64,000 nt of DNA from Siccirubricoccus phaeus (GCF_008360935.1 NZ_SRXO01000004.1:1-64000); one strand, 5' to 3'. Positions 43,801 to 53,300 are shown, numbered from the stretch's first letter. Numbers and translations are program-made. Notes: a model not told the origin generated them from the sequence alone.

Positions 43801-46800
43801 CGGTGACCGGGGCGGGGCTGTTCGTCCGGCTGGCGCCGGGCGCCGTCACGCCGGCCGCGCCGCCCGCCCCGGCGCCGCCGGGCGACGCCGCGGCGCTGCT
43901 CGCCGGCATCGTCGCCGAGGCGCTGCGCCTGGACCCCACCGCCCTGGCGCCGGAGACGAACCTGCTGACGCTCGGCATGGATTCCATCCTGGCCATGGAC
44001 ATCGCCCAGCGCGTCCAGGCCGCGACCGGCCTGGCGCTGCCGCTGCGCGAATTGTTCCGCACCCCCAGCATCGCCGCGCTCGTCGCGCTGCTCGGCCCGG
44101 CGCCGCAGCGCGAGCCCGCTCCCGCCTTCACCATCACGCCCGATCCAGCGACGCGCCACGAGCCCTTCCGCCTGACGCCGCTGCAGCACGCTTATTGGGT
44201 CGGCCGCAATCCTGGCCTCGTCCTCGGCAACATCGCCTGCCATGCCTATCTCGAATTCGATCTCGAGGATCTCGATCCGGCGCTGCTCGAGGCGTGCTGG
44301 AACGCACTGATCCGCCGGCACGACTCTCTGCGCCTGGTCTTCGACCGCGCCGGACGCCAGCGCGTGCTGCCCGAGGTGCCGCGCTACGCCGTGGCGGTGC
44401 AGGATCTGCGCGGCAGGCCGGCGGAGGCCGTGGCAGCCCGCCTGACGGCCTGGCGCGACGAATTGTCGCACAAGCTCCATGAGGCGAGCGCCTGGCCGCT
44501 CTTCGCACTGCGCGTCAGCCAGCTCGACGCGCGGCGCTCCCGCCTGCATCTCAGCATCGACCTCCTGGTCGCCGATGCCACCTCCGGCCAGATCCTGCTC
44601 GCCGAGCTGGAGCGGCTGATGCGGCATGGCGGCGATGCGGCGGCGGCCGGGCTGCGCCCCATCGGCCTGTCCTTCCGCGACTACGTGCTGGCTGCCGACG
44701 ATCCGGCGAGCGGCCTGCCGGCGCAGCGCGAGCGGGATCGCCCCTGGTGGGAAGCGCGGGCGGCGGAGCTGCCCCCGCCGCCGCGCCTGCCGCTGGCGCT
44801 GCGGCCGGAAAGCATCGCCGCGCCGCGCTTCACCCGCCGCCGCACCGTGATGGCGGCGGCGGAATGGGCGGCAGCCAAGGCGCGCATCGCCGCGCGCGGC
44901 CTCACCCCCTCCTCCTTCCTGCTCGCCCTCTTCGCCGAGGTGGTGGGGCGGTGGAGCGCGGTGCAGCAATTCACCCTGGCGCTCACCCTTTTCGACCGCC
45001 GCCCCTGGCATCCCGACATGGAAGGGCTGATCGGCGACTTCACCACCGTCACCCTGCTGCCGGTGGATCGCGGCGCCGCGCTGCCCTTCGCCGAGGCCGC
45101 TGCCACGCTGCACGAGGCCATGCTGGAGACGCTGGAGCACCGTGCCTTCGACGCGGTGGAGGTGCTGCGCCTGATCAACAACGGCCGCGGCGAGGAGGAG
45201 CGGGTGATGATGCCCGTGATCTTCACCAGCCAGTTCGGCGTGGCGGGCGAGGAGGCGGGGCTGATGGCGCATCAGCATGACGCCATCACCCAGACGCCGC
45301 AGGTCTGGCTCGACCATCAGGTGATGGAGATCGGCGGGGCGCTGGTCTGCAACTGGGACGCGGTGGAGGCGCTCTTCCCGCCCGGCGTGCTGGACGCCAT
45401 GGCGGCAGCGCATGCGGCGCTGCTGCGCCGCCTCTGCACCGCGGAGGCGGCCTGGCGGGAACCCGCCGGCGACCTTTTGCCCGCCGCGCAGCTCGCGGTG
45501 CGCAGCCGCGTCAACGCCACGGCGGCGCCGCTTCCCACGCGTTGCCTGCACGAGCTCTTCTTCGACAGCGCCGAGCGCGAGCCGGACGCCATCGCCCTCA
45601 TCGCGGCCGATGGCGTTGCCTGGCGCTATGGCGATCTCGCCGCGCAGGCCCTGGCCCTGGGCAAGGCGCTGGCCGATGGCGCGACGGCGCCGCTGCTGGG
45701 CCAGCGCATCGCCGTGCTGATGCAGAAATCGCCCTGCCAGGCGCTGGCGGTGCTCGCCATCCTCAGCCAGGGCGGCGTCTATGTGCCGCTCGATCCTGAG
45801 CAGCCCGATGCGCGGCTGGAGGCGATCCTGCGCGGCTCCGGCGTGATGCTGGCGGTGACGGAAGGCGCGCCGCCGCCGCGCCTCGCCGCGCTGCTGGAGC
45901 GCCTCGGCGTCACCGCCATCGCGGCCGCGCTGGGCGGGGAGGCACCTGCCACGCCGTTGGCGCGGCCGGCGCCGGCCGTGCAGCCGCGCGACCCGGCCTA
46001 TCTGCTCTACACCTCGGGCTCCACCGGCACGCCCAAGGGGGTGCTGCTGGATCATCTGGGGCCGGTGAACACCGTGCTCGACATCAATGCGCGCTTCGGC
46101 GTGACGGGGAAGGACCGGCTCTTCGCCCTCTCCGCCCTCGGCTTCGACCTCTCGGTCTATGACCTGTTCGGCGCCTTCGCGGCCGGGGCGGCGGTGGTGT
46201 TCCCCGCTGCCGCCGCGCGGCGCGATCCGGCGCACTGGGCGGGGCTGATCCGCGAACACGGCGTCACCGTGTGGAATTCCGTGCCCGCGCTGTTCGACAT
46301 GCTGGTGACGGAGGATGACCGCGACGCCCTCCGGCGGCTGCGGACCGTGCTGCTTTCCGGGGACTGGGTGCCGCTCTCGCTCCCCGGCCGCTTCCGCGCG
46401 GTGAATGCGGCGGCGCGGCTGATCGCCATGGGCGGCGCCACCGAGGCCAGCATCTGGTCCAATTGGTTCGAGGTGACGGAGGTGCCGGAAAGCTGGTCCT
46501 CCATCCCCTACGGCTATCCGCTGACCAACCAGCGCTACCACGTGCTGGATGCCGCGCTGCGCCATCGCCCGGACTGGGTGGAAGGCGATCTGCACATCGC
46601 CGGGCACGGCCTCGCCCTCGGCTACGAGAACGACCCGGCCCGCACCGCCGCCAGCTTCTACCCGCACCCCGCGACGGGCGAGCGCCTCTACCGCACCGGC
46701 GACCTCGCCCGCTACTGGCCCGACGGCACGCTGGAATTCCTCGGCCGGCGCGACATGCAGGTGAAGATCGGCGGCCACCGCATCGAGCTCGGCGAGATCG

Positions 46801-49800
46801 AGGCGGCGCTCGCCGCGCATCCCGCCGTGGCCAAGGCGGTGGTCGACGCGGTGGCGGAGGAGGGCGCGGACAAGACCTCCCGCACCCGGCGCCTGCATGC
46901 CTGGGTAGTGCTGAAGGAGGTGGGCGACGACCCCGCCCACCCCGTGCGCCGCCAGTTTCGCATCGGGGCGGAAGAGGCGGCGGCGCGCTGGCGCATGGCA
47001 CGGGACGCCGCCGCCCTGCGGCTCGCCAGGGAGGCAGGGCCGGGCGACGCCGCTGCTCTTCGCAGCCTGCTCACCCGCGTGGCGCGGCAGGCGGCGCGGG
47101 ACAGTCTGCGCGCCCTCGGCGTGACCGGCCGGCCCGGCATGCGGCTCGACCGCCGCGACGCCGCCGCGCGGCTCGGGGTGAGCGAGGCGATGCGCCCGGT
47201 GCTCGCCGACTGGCTCGCCCTGCTGACGGAGTCCGGCGATCTGCTGGAAGAGGGGGAGACGCTGATCGCCCCCCAGGGTTTCGCCGACACGGCGTGGCAG
47301 GGGCTGGCGGCGGAGGGCGCAGCGCTCGGCCTCGATGCTGCGCCGCTCGCCAGGCTGCGCGACGACGCCGCGCGCCGCGCTGCCGTGCTGCGGGGCGAGG
47401 CGAAGGCGCTCTCGCTCTTCTTCGGCAGCGGCGATGCCGCCCTTTCCCCGGAGGCGCTGTCGCGCGGCAGCCCCTCCGGCCCCGCCATGCTCGCCGCGCT
47501 GGCCGAGGCCCTGGCCGGGCTGGCAGGGCAGGACGGCACGCTGCGCATCCTGCAGCTCGAGGCGAGGCACGGCCTCGCCACGCTGGACCTGCTGCGTGCC
47601 CTGCCGGCAGCGGGTTGGTCCCTGACCGTGGCCGATTCCTCCCCCGCCTTCCTCGCGGAGGCGCGGGCCACGCTGGCGGCGGGCGGCTTCGCGGAGCATC
47701 CCGCCATCGCCTTCCACAGCATCGACCCCGCGCGCCCGCTGGCGGCGCAGGGCGTCGCGCCGGCGGCATGGGATGCGGTGCTGCTGTTCAACGCCCTGCA
47801 CCGGACGGCGGATGTCGCCGCGCAGCTTCCGCGCCTCCGGGAGATGCTGGCGCCGGGCGGGCTGCTGCTGGCGCCGGAGATGGTGGCGGATAACGACCTT
47901 CAGCGCGTCACCATCGCGCTGCTGGGCGAGGGCGCGGCCAGCGTCGCCGACCGGCGGCGCGACATGGGCGTATGGCAGATGGGCGCGCAGCCCTGGTGCG
48001 AGGCGCTGCGCGATGCGGGCTTCACGGCCGCCGAGGCGCTGCGCCCGGCGAAGCCGCGCGACGATTTCGCGCTGCTCCTCGCGCAGCAGGCGGATCGCGT
48101 GGAGCTGCCCGAGATGGCGGCGTTGCGCGCCTTCGCCGCCACGCGGCTGCCGGCCTATATGGTGCCGCAATCCGTCATGGCGCTGCCCGCCCTGCCGTTG
48201 AGCCCCACCGGCAAGGTGGATCGGCGCCAGCTTCCGCTGCCGCCGCGGCACCGGGCCGCGCTTCCGGCCGAGGCGCTGGAGGGCATGGAGGCCACCATCG
48301 CCGAGGCCTGGCAGCAAGTGCTGGGCGTGGCGGTGGCGCAATCCGGCCAATCCTTCTTCGACCTCGGCGGGGACAGTCTCAGCGCCGTCCGGGTGGTGGA
48401 GGCGCTGCGTCGCCGCACCGGCATCCCCCTTCAGGTGCGCGACCTGTTCGAGCAGCCAATCCTCTCCGGCTTCGCCGCGCGGCTCCGGGAACGGCAGGCG
48501 GAGGCGCCGGCGGTGGAGGAGGATCTCCCCGCCCTGCTGCCGGCGCCGGCCGAGCGCCACGCACCCTTCCCGCTGACGGATGTGCAGGAGGCCTATTGGA
48601 TCGGGCGGCAGGAGGGCTTCGCCCTCGGCCAGGTCTCCGCCCATCTCTACACCGAGCTGGAGGTGGACGACCTCGCCTTCGAAGCCGTGCAAACCGCCTG
48701 GCACCGCCTGGTCGCGCGCCACCCGATGATGCGCGCCGTGGTGGGGGAGGATGGCCGCCAGCGCGTGCTGCCCGCCGTGCCGCAGCTTCCGGTCCCGTAT
48801 CGCGTGGCGGAGGACGCGGCGGCGGAGGCGGCGATCACCGCGGAGAACCGCGCCGCCATGTCGCATTGCCTGCGGCCGGCGGATCGCTGGCCGCTCTTCG
48901 AGGTGCGGGCGCTGCGCCGCGCCGATGGCGGGCTGCGCCTTTTCGTCTCGCTGGAGAACATGGTGTTCGACGGGCGCAGCATGGGCATGCTGCTGGCCGA
49001 ATGGGGCGTCCTCGCCCGCGCCGCCGATCCCGACAGCGCGCTGCCGCCCATCGGCTGCGATTTCCGCGACTACGTGCTGGCGCTGCGCGCGGCGGAGGAC
49101 ACGCCGCGCTGGCACCGTGCGCTGGACTACTGGCTCGGGCGGCTGGAGACCCTGCCTGCTGCTCCCGCCCTGAAGCTGCTGCCCGCCGGCGAGGCGCCGC
49201 CGCGCTTCGCCCGCCGCGCGGCCGTGCTGCCCGCCGCCTCCTGGCAGGCGCTGCGGCGGCGCGCGCAGCAGCACGGGCTCACGCCCAACGCCGTGCTGCT
49301 TGCCATCTATGCCGAGGTGCTCCGCGGCAGGAGCCGCGCCGCGGATTTCACCCTGAACCTCACCCTGTTCCAGCGCCTGCCGCTGCATCCCGATATCGAC
49401 CGGGTGGTGGGCGATTTCACCTCGCTGATCCTGCTGGAATGCCGCGGGGAGGAGGCGGCCGACCTGCTCGGCCGGGCGCAGGCGGTGCAGCGCCAGGTCG
49501 CCGCCGACCTCGCCCATGCGGAGGTGTCCGCGGTGCGCGTGCTGCGCGAGATGGCCCGCCGCACCGGCCGCCAGACCGGCCTGGCCTGCCCCGTGGTCTT
49601 CACCTCGGCGCTGGGCGCCGCGGGCGGGGCGGATGCCGGAACGGCGCTCGGCCGCATGGGCTGGGGCGTGAGCCAGACGCCGCAGGTCTGGCTGGACCAG
49701 CAGGTGCGCGAGGAAGCGGGCGCGCTGCTGTGGAACTGGGATGCGGTGGAGGCGCTGTTCGAGCCCGGCCTGCTGGACACGATGTTCGAGGCGCAGCGCC

Positions 49801-50297
49801 GCCTGCTGGACCGCCTGGCGACCGACGCGGCGGCCTGGACCGAGCCGCTGGAAGCGCTGCTGCGCGGGGCGGGGATTCCCCGCCCCGCGCATGGCCCGGC
49901 CGCCAGGCTGCTGCCGCCCCGCACGGCGCCGGCGCTGCGCAGCGTCGCATCCGCCGCCGATGACGCGGTGGCACGGCTGGAGGCGCTGGTGATGGCGGCG
50001 CTGGAACGCGAGACCGGCCTCGCCGCCGCGCGCGACGTCAATTTCTTCGAGGCCGGCGCCACCTCCCTCTCGCTGATCCGCGTCTGCCAGGCGCTGCGGA
50101 GCGAGCTCGGCATCGTACTGCCGGTGGTGGCGCTGTTCGAGCATGCCAGCCCGGCGGCGCTGGCGGCGCACCTGCGCCATCTCGCCGAACCCGTGGCGCG
50201 GCAGGCCGGGGCCGCCGCGCTGCTGCCCCCGGGCGCGTCGCGCCGGCCGCCTGCGGCGCGCCGCGTCGCCGCGCGGCAGCGCGCCCGCGCCCTCTGA
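37815..50297 (+). CDS. Giant FAAL-PKS-NRPS hybrid: FAAL-ACP-KS-AT-KR-ACP-Cy-A(MT-like)-PCP-Cy-PCP
   Basis: 4160 residues. In order: fatty-acyl-AMP ligase (1-580; YTSGSTGEPKG at 171, PLYHDMGLIG); ACP, Ser642; KS, Cys861 (DTACSSS) with HGTGT and GHLEAAAG; AT, Ser1293 (GHSVGE), malonyl-type HAFH; KR (GGFGAIG at 1766, Tyr1907); ACP, Ser2057; Cy1 with Asp2249-x4-Asp2254; A (YTSGSTGTPKG at 2732, pocket D-L-Y-N-L-S-M-I-W, cysteine); MT-like insert (about 3040-3440) with a broken SAM motif; PCP, Ser3521; Cy2 with Glu3714-x4-Asp3719; PCP, Ser4084. There is no DH or ER. The first half matches the iterative micacocidin PKS that makes pentyl-salicylate from hexanoate; the second matches HMWP2. It likely builds an alkyl-salicyl-bis-thiazoline. 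GTG start overlaps the previous stop. Confidence 0.93.
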   Translation: MSRDSFPHLCARIAGHAVRRGDHVALRFDGAPGAPAGVLTYAALHARLEAMAAALLRQFRPGDRVLLLLPTGLQYVEAMLGCFRAGIIAVPVNLPGPSRVRRVLGKIVPITRDATPAGVVTTREIAAESGAAFAEFAAAHGLLPFLLEDAAEGGRPEAVAPRGEEIAFLQYTSGSTGEPKGVINTHAALLDNYGAISRVTGSGPQTVLVNWMPLYHDMGLIGGVLHVLHFGGTSVLLAPARFAQDPLLWLRLATEHRATLLPAPNFALDLCVRRVPEEALPTLDLASVDSVVVGAEPIRPATLRAFVERFAPAGLREEALCPSYGLAEATLMACGTRRRGRLAPLHLDAGELLAGRAVTVAAEAPGARAYAASGDDFVGQELRIVDPATRRERPEGHIGEIWLRGRSVGPGYWNRPELTAETFRAALLAEDGTECGRYLRTGDLGFVLGGRLCVTGRTKDAIILRGECHYPADVEHTVEGLDPRLVPQGAVCFGVETPAGEGAVLLLEAARATPEDDARLIEAVRAAVAAGHGFTPHAVGLMRHGMLRRTTSGKIRRVEMRRAWLADEIPLLAERRWSAEAPPPPPPAMTEDLQARLRRAGPAQRRLLLLDAIGAAVLPLLGRAPGERLPEEAGFFDLGLDSVSAVEVAATLQARLGLPLPELAAFENPTIGRLADHLLSLLAQQDAAAPVPAAPRVPGDEPIAVIGMGCRFPGGALGDRRSPDEFLDILLEGSPAIRAETRDGTRREGHLLEAIEGFDAAFFRLSPREAASLDPQHRLVLETAWHALEDAGIPHDRLKGSATGIYLGITAGEYGMLPFAAGDAAAFDAHYGTGNAPAAAAGRLAHLLGLEGEAVAVDTACSSSLAALHFACRSLRAGDTDLVLAGGVQVLLAPEVEGALRRAGMLAADGRCKTFDADADGYARGEGCGVLVLRRLADAQQDGARIHAVIAGTALRQEGPRSGLTVPDQAARLALMQGGLRRAGWRPEEIDYVELHGTGTRLGDPIEFRSLASLHAGVARQAPLLLGTAKTAIGHLEAAAGIAGMIRTVAALRRGVVPPHPLRRLNPAIDLARIPAALPERAVPWPRLGRQRRAAVVSFGFSGTIAQALVEEAPPAAAPAAEAPPPWLMLPVSARSAAAFAQLRDAWEARIAVGDAAALCRGAARQRPHLAWRGCAHGVDPAALLDSLRSLKPMEAAAAPRIGLLFTGQGAQYPGMAQGLLESSPAFRAALEEADGALRPWLGRSVIAAIRTADAARLRQTALAQPVIFAIGYALARMWESFGIRPAMVAGHSVGEFAAAVVAGHLALEDAARFVAERGRLMQALPPGAMLALRATEAVALRLAEGLPGLSLAAANGAEAMVLAGETAQIEEAARRAQQHGVLGQRLDVSHAFHSPMMEPVLGALCEVGERLRPGTERMVFISTLRGAAVVPAELASGAYWAAHAREPVRFAEALGAMAGLGCDVLLEIGPRPTLLPLARRAWPGAAPAPLLLPSLDPARADAAVLAGSLAALYAAGAEPDWQAVLPGALPPPDSLPLYPFERTPHWYGFAPRAPQPVTPAAPEGLYALDWEEVRHGAPAWPERLVIVPDHGGVAGRLLPLLQARGVAARAVDGRDRRGLEAALRPGDELLFLRGLDGGEDGEEVVAELLALADHLNRHHAGCTLRIVTRGAVAPAAGEAPLAAAAMGWGAGWSLMAECRDIALRLADLDPGVEPEADAIGALLAPDLPPAAAWRGGQVFRPRLAALAPAGKAAPGVRPDAAYLVLGGFGAIGSAIARFLVARGARHITLASRRAPDAAGQALLAELRAAGAEATAISCDIGREEEVAALIASLRHGPELRGVFHAAGLGLWGELGADSAAQFRRMAAAKVAGSLNLDRATRGLALDHFVLCSSIAGIWGSRWQAGYAAVNAFQDALAAARRAEGLPGTAIAWGPWAGEGMAADAAARQALEATGIGVAAPAWYLERLAHLLDGEGPASVVCADIGWNRFAPLHEAVTGAGLFVRLAPGAVTPAAPPAPAPPGDAAALLAGIVAEALRLDPTALAPETNLLTLGMDSILAMDIAQRVQAATGLALPLRELFRTPSIAALVALLGPAPQREPAPAFTITPDPATRHEPFRLTPLQHAYWVGRNPGLVLGNIACHAYLEFDLEDLDPALLEACWNALIRRHDSLRLVFDRAGRQRVLPEVPRYAVAVQDLRGRPAEAVAARLTAWRDELSHKLHEASAWPLFALRVSQLDARRSRLHLSIDLLVADATSGQILLAELERLMRHGGDAAAAGLRPIGLSFRDYVLAADDPASGLPAQRERDRPWWEARAAELPPPPRLPLALRPESIAAPRFTRRRTVMAAAEWAAAKARIAARGLTPSSFLLALFAEVVGRWSAVQQFTLALTLFDRRPWHPDMEGLIGDFTTVTLLPVDRGAALPFAEAAATLHEAMLETLEHRAFDAVEVLRLINNGRGEEERVMMPVIFTSQFGVAGEEAGLMAHQHDAITQTPQVWLDHQVMEIGGALVCNWDAVEALFPPGVLDAMAAAHAALLRRLCTAEAAWREPAGDLLPAAQLAVRSRVNATAAPLPTRCLHELFFDSAEREPDAIALIAADGVAWRYGDLAAQALALGKALADGATAPLLGQRIAVLMQKSPCQALAVLAILSQGGVYVPLDPEQPDARLEAILRGSGVMLAVTEGAPPPRLAALLERLGVTAIAAALGGEAPATPLARPAPAVQPRDPAYLLYTSGSTGTPKGVLLDHLGPVNTVLDINARFGVTGKDRLFALSALGFDLSVYDLFGAFAAGAAVVFPAAAARRDPAHWAGLIREHGVTVWNSVPALFDMLVTEDDRDALRRLRTVLLSGDWVPLSLPGRFRAVNAAARLIAMGGATEASIWSNWFEVTEVPESWSSIPYGYPLTNQRYHVLDAALRHRPDWVEGDLHIAGHGLALGYENDPARTAASFYPHPATGERLYRTGDLARYWPDGTLEFLGRRDMQVKIGGHRIELGEIEAALAAHPAVAKAVVDAVAEEGADKTSRTRRLHAWVVLKEVGDDPAHPVRRQFRIGAEEAAARWRMARDAAALRLAREAGPGDAAALRSLLTRVARQAARDSLRALGVTGRPGMRLDRRDAAARLGVSEAMRPVLADWLALLTESGDLLEEGETLIAPQGFADTAWQGLAAEGAALGLDAAPLARLRDDAARRAAVLRGEAKALSLFFGSGDAALSPEALSRGSPSGPAMLAALAEALAGLAGQDGTLRILQLEARHGLATLDLLRALPAAGWSLTVADSSPAFLAEARATLAAGGFAEHPAIAFHSIDPARPLAAQGVAPAAWDAVLLFNALHRTADVAAQLPRLREMLAPGGLLLAPEMVADNDLQRVTIALLGEGAASVADRRRDMGVWQMGAQPWCEALRDAGFTAAEALRPAKPRDDFALLLAQQADRVELPEMAALRAFAATRLPAYMVPQSVMALPALPLSPTGKVDRRQLPLPPRHRAALPAEALEGMEATIAEAWQQVLGVAVAQSGQSFFDLGGDSLSAVRVVEALRRRTGIPLQVRDLFEQPILSGFAARLRERQAEAPAVEEDLPALLPAPAERHAPFPLTDVQEAYWIGRQEGFALGQVSAHLYTELEVDDLAFEAVQTAWHRLVARHPMMRAVVGEDGRQRVLPAVPQLPVPYRVAEDAAAEAAITAENRAAMSHCLRPADRWPLFEVRALRRADGGLRLFVSLENMVFDGRSMGMLLAEWGVLARAADPDSALPPIGCDFRDYVLALRAAEDTPRWHRALDYWLGRLETLPAAPALKLLPAGEAPPRFARRAAVLPAASWQALRRRAQQHGLTPNAVLLAIYAEVLRGRSRAADFTLNLTLFQRLPLHPDIDRVVGDFTSLILLECRGEEAADLLGRAQAVQRQVAADLAHAEVSAVRVLREMARRTGRQTGLACPVVFTSALGAAGGADAGTALGRMGWGVSQTPQVWLDQQVREEAGALLWNWDAVEALFEPGLLDTMFEAQRRLLDRLATDAAAWTEPLEALLRGAGIPRPAHGPAARLLPPRTAPALRSVASAADDAVARLEALVMAALERETGLAAARDVNFFEAGATSLSLIRVCQALRSELGIVLPVVALFEHASPAALAAHLRHLAEPVARQAGAAALLPPGASRRPPAARRVAARQRARAL

Positions 50298-50331
50298 CCC
50301 CTTCCCGAGCAGCAGGACGAGCCAAGCACAG

Positions 50332-53300
50332 ATGCCCGACGCGAACGCCGCCCCGAACCCCGTTCTCGACGACGTGCCGGAGCTGGACGGCCCCGTCGCC
50401 ATCATCGCCGCCGCCTGCCGCATGCCCGGCGCGCCCGACCCGGCCGCCTTCTGGCGCCGCCTCTTCGAGGGCGAGGATTGCGTCCGCGCCTTCACCCCGG
50501 CGGAGCTGGCGGAAGCCGGCATCGACCCTGCCACCGCCGCGCGGCCAGACTATGTCGGGCGCGGCGCCATCCTCGACGATGCCTGCGATTTCGATCCCGC
50601 CTTCTTCGGCTATGCCGACCAGGAGGCGCTGGAGATCGACCCGCAGCAGCGCCTCTTCCTCGCCTGCGCGGCCGAGGCGCTGCAGGTGGCAGGCTATGGC
50701 GGCCGGGCGCCGCGCGGGAGTGTCGGCGTGTTCGGCGCCGCGCGGATGAGCACCTGGCTGCGTCCGGACCGCGAGATGATGCTGGGCATCGCCGCGCCGC
50801 GGAACTTCCAGGCGCTGACCGGCAACGACAAGGACTACCTGGCGACTCGCGTCGCCTACAAGCTGGACCTTTCCGGCCCCGCGCTCACCGTGCAGACGGC
50901 CTGCTCCTCCTCCCTCGTCGCCGTGCACATGGCCTGCGAGCAGCTCCGCAGCGGCGCCTGCGACATGGCGCTGGCCGGCGGCGTGGGCATCAGCTTCCCG
51001 CAGGCGCTGGGCTACTTCCATCGCGAGGGCATGATCTTCTCGCCGGACGGGCATTGCCGGCCCTTCGCCGCCGATGCGAACGGCACGGGCATTGGCCACG
51101 GCTGCGGCGTGGTGCTGCTGAAGCGCCTGGCCGATGCGCTGGCCGATGGCGACGAGGTATGGGCGGTGGTGCTCGGCTCGGCGGCCAACAACGACGGCGC
51201 CGCCAAGGCGGGCTTCACGGCGCCGAGCGTGGAGGGGCAGGCCGCGGTCATCGCCGAGGCGCTGGAGATGGCGGAGGCCGACCCGGCGACCATCGGGCTG
51301 GTGGAGGCGCATGGCACCGGCACCCCGCTCGGCGACCCGATCGAGGTGGCGGCGCTCACGCGTATCTGGCGCCGCTCCACCGACGCCCGGCAATTCTGCG
51401 CCCTCGGCTCGGTGAAATCCAATCTCGGCCATCTCGACACGGCGGCGGGCATCGCCAGCCTGCTGAAGGCGGTGATGGCGCTGCGCCACCGCGTGCTGCC
51501 GCCCACCCTGCATGCGGAGGCGCCCAACCCGGCGCTGGAGCTGGCGGACAGCCCCTTCTTCCTGCCCGCCTATGCCCTGCCCTGGGAGGGCGAGGGGCCG
51601 CGCCGCGCCGCCGTCAGCTCCTTCGGCATCGGCGGCACCAATTGCCATGTGGTGCTGGAGGAGGCGCCGCGCCGCGCCACCCCGCGCCCGGCGGCGCGGC
51701 CCGTCGCGCTTCCCGTGCCGGCGCGCAGCCCGGCGGGGCTCGCGCGCCACGCCGCGCGGCTGGCGGCGCGGCTCGGGGAGGGCGATGTCTGCCCGGCGAC
51801 GCTGGCGGCGACGCTCGCCCATGCCGGGCCGGAGGCGCGGGGCGGCGCCGCGCGGCAGATGCTGCGGGCCATCGCCACGGCGCCACTGCCGGGCGGCGCG
51901 CGCGCGGCGCTGGAGGCCCTTGCGCAGGGCGCCGTGCCCGGCCTCGCGGCGCTGGGCGAGGGCGGGCTCCTGCGCTTCACCGGCGCCACGGAGGAGGCCG
52001 CCACCGCCTGGCTGCGGGCGGCCTGGGGCGGCGGCGAGGATCCTTTCGCCCTCGCGGCGCTTCCCGTCCCCGCGGCGCTGCAGCGCTGGCGCGAGCGGGC
52101 GGCGGGAGCGCTGCCGCCCTCCGGCCTGCTGCTGCCGCAACTCGCCTTGGTGACCACGCTGCTCGCCCTGCCGGGCGGCGCGGTGGAAGGGGAGGGGGCG
52201 GGGGCGCTCGCCGTCGCCCTGGCCCGCGCGGACCTCCCGGAGGCGGCGCTGCTCGCCTGGCTAAACGCGCTGGACCGGGGCGAGGCGCCGCCCCCGACCG
52301 GCGATGCCGTGCTGGACGGCTGGGCCGCCGCGCCCCTCGCCCTCAGCGGCGCACCCGCCTGGCCCGCGGCGCCGGGCCTTGCCGTGCATCTCGCCGAGCC
52401 CTCGCCCACCGCCTTCCGTCATGGGCTCGAGCTGGCGCTGTGGCAGGCGGGCCTGGGCGAATGCCCGGCGCCCGCCCCGGCGCGCCGCGTCAGCCTGCCG
52501 CCAATGCCCTTCGAGGAGCGCCGGCTCTACCGCCCCGTCGCCGGCAGCGGCGCCCCGCCCGATGCCGGGTGGGCGGCGGTGCTGGCGGCGGGCGATGCCG
52601 CCGTCGCCGCCATCACCGTGGACGCGGCGCGCGTGCGGCGCGAGCATGCAGCGGTGGCGGCGCTGCACCGCCACCATGTGGCGCAGGCCTTCGGCGCCCT
52701 GGGCTGCCTCGGGGACGCGGCGCCGCGCGACCTCGACGCCGTGCTGCGGGAGGGCGGCATCGCCCCTGGCTTCCGCCAGCTCGCCGGCAGGTTGCTGGAG
52801 GATCTGGCGGCGGAGGGCGGGGTCTCCCGCGATCCGGATGGCCGCTATCGCGGCCCGCTCCGCCCTGGCGCGCCGCCCGAGGCAGGCGACCTGGTGGCGC
52901 CGAGCCTCGCCGGGCTGATCGCCCGCACCGCGCCGCATCTGGATGCCGTCCTGGCCGGGCGCATGAAGCTGGTGAACCTCGTCTTCCCCGAGGGCGACAC
53001 CTCCGACGCCGCCGATCTCTACGAGAGCCACCATTACAGCCGCCACCTGAACGACATCGCGGCGAAGCTGGCCGGCGCCGTGGCGGGGGCGGCCGGGCGG
53101 CGCGTGACGGTGCTGGAGGTGGGGGCCGGCACCGGCGGCACCACCGGCGCCATCCTCGCCGCGCTCGGCCCGCGCCTGGCGCGCTACATCTTCACCGATA
53201 TCGGGCCGCTCTTCCTCGCCCGTGCCCGGGAGCGCTTCGTCGGCGTAGCGGGCATGGAATTCCGCCCGCTGGACATGCTGCGCGACGTGACCGCGCAGGG

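Noticed and set aside
41997-50534. A 2845-codon minus-strand open frame opposite the giant synthase
   Set aside because: Very long, but Arg/Gly/His/Gln-rich with no motif. It mirrors the synthase frame, whose domains are all intact on the plus strand.
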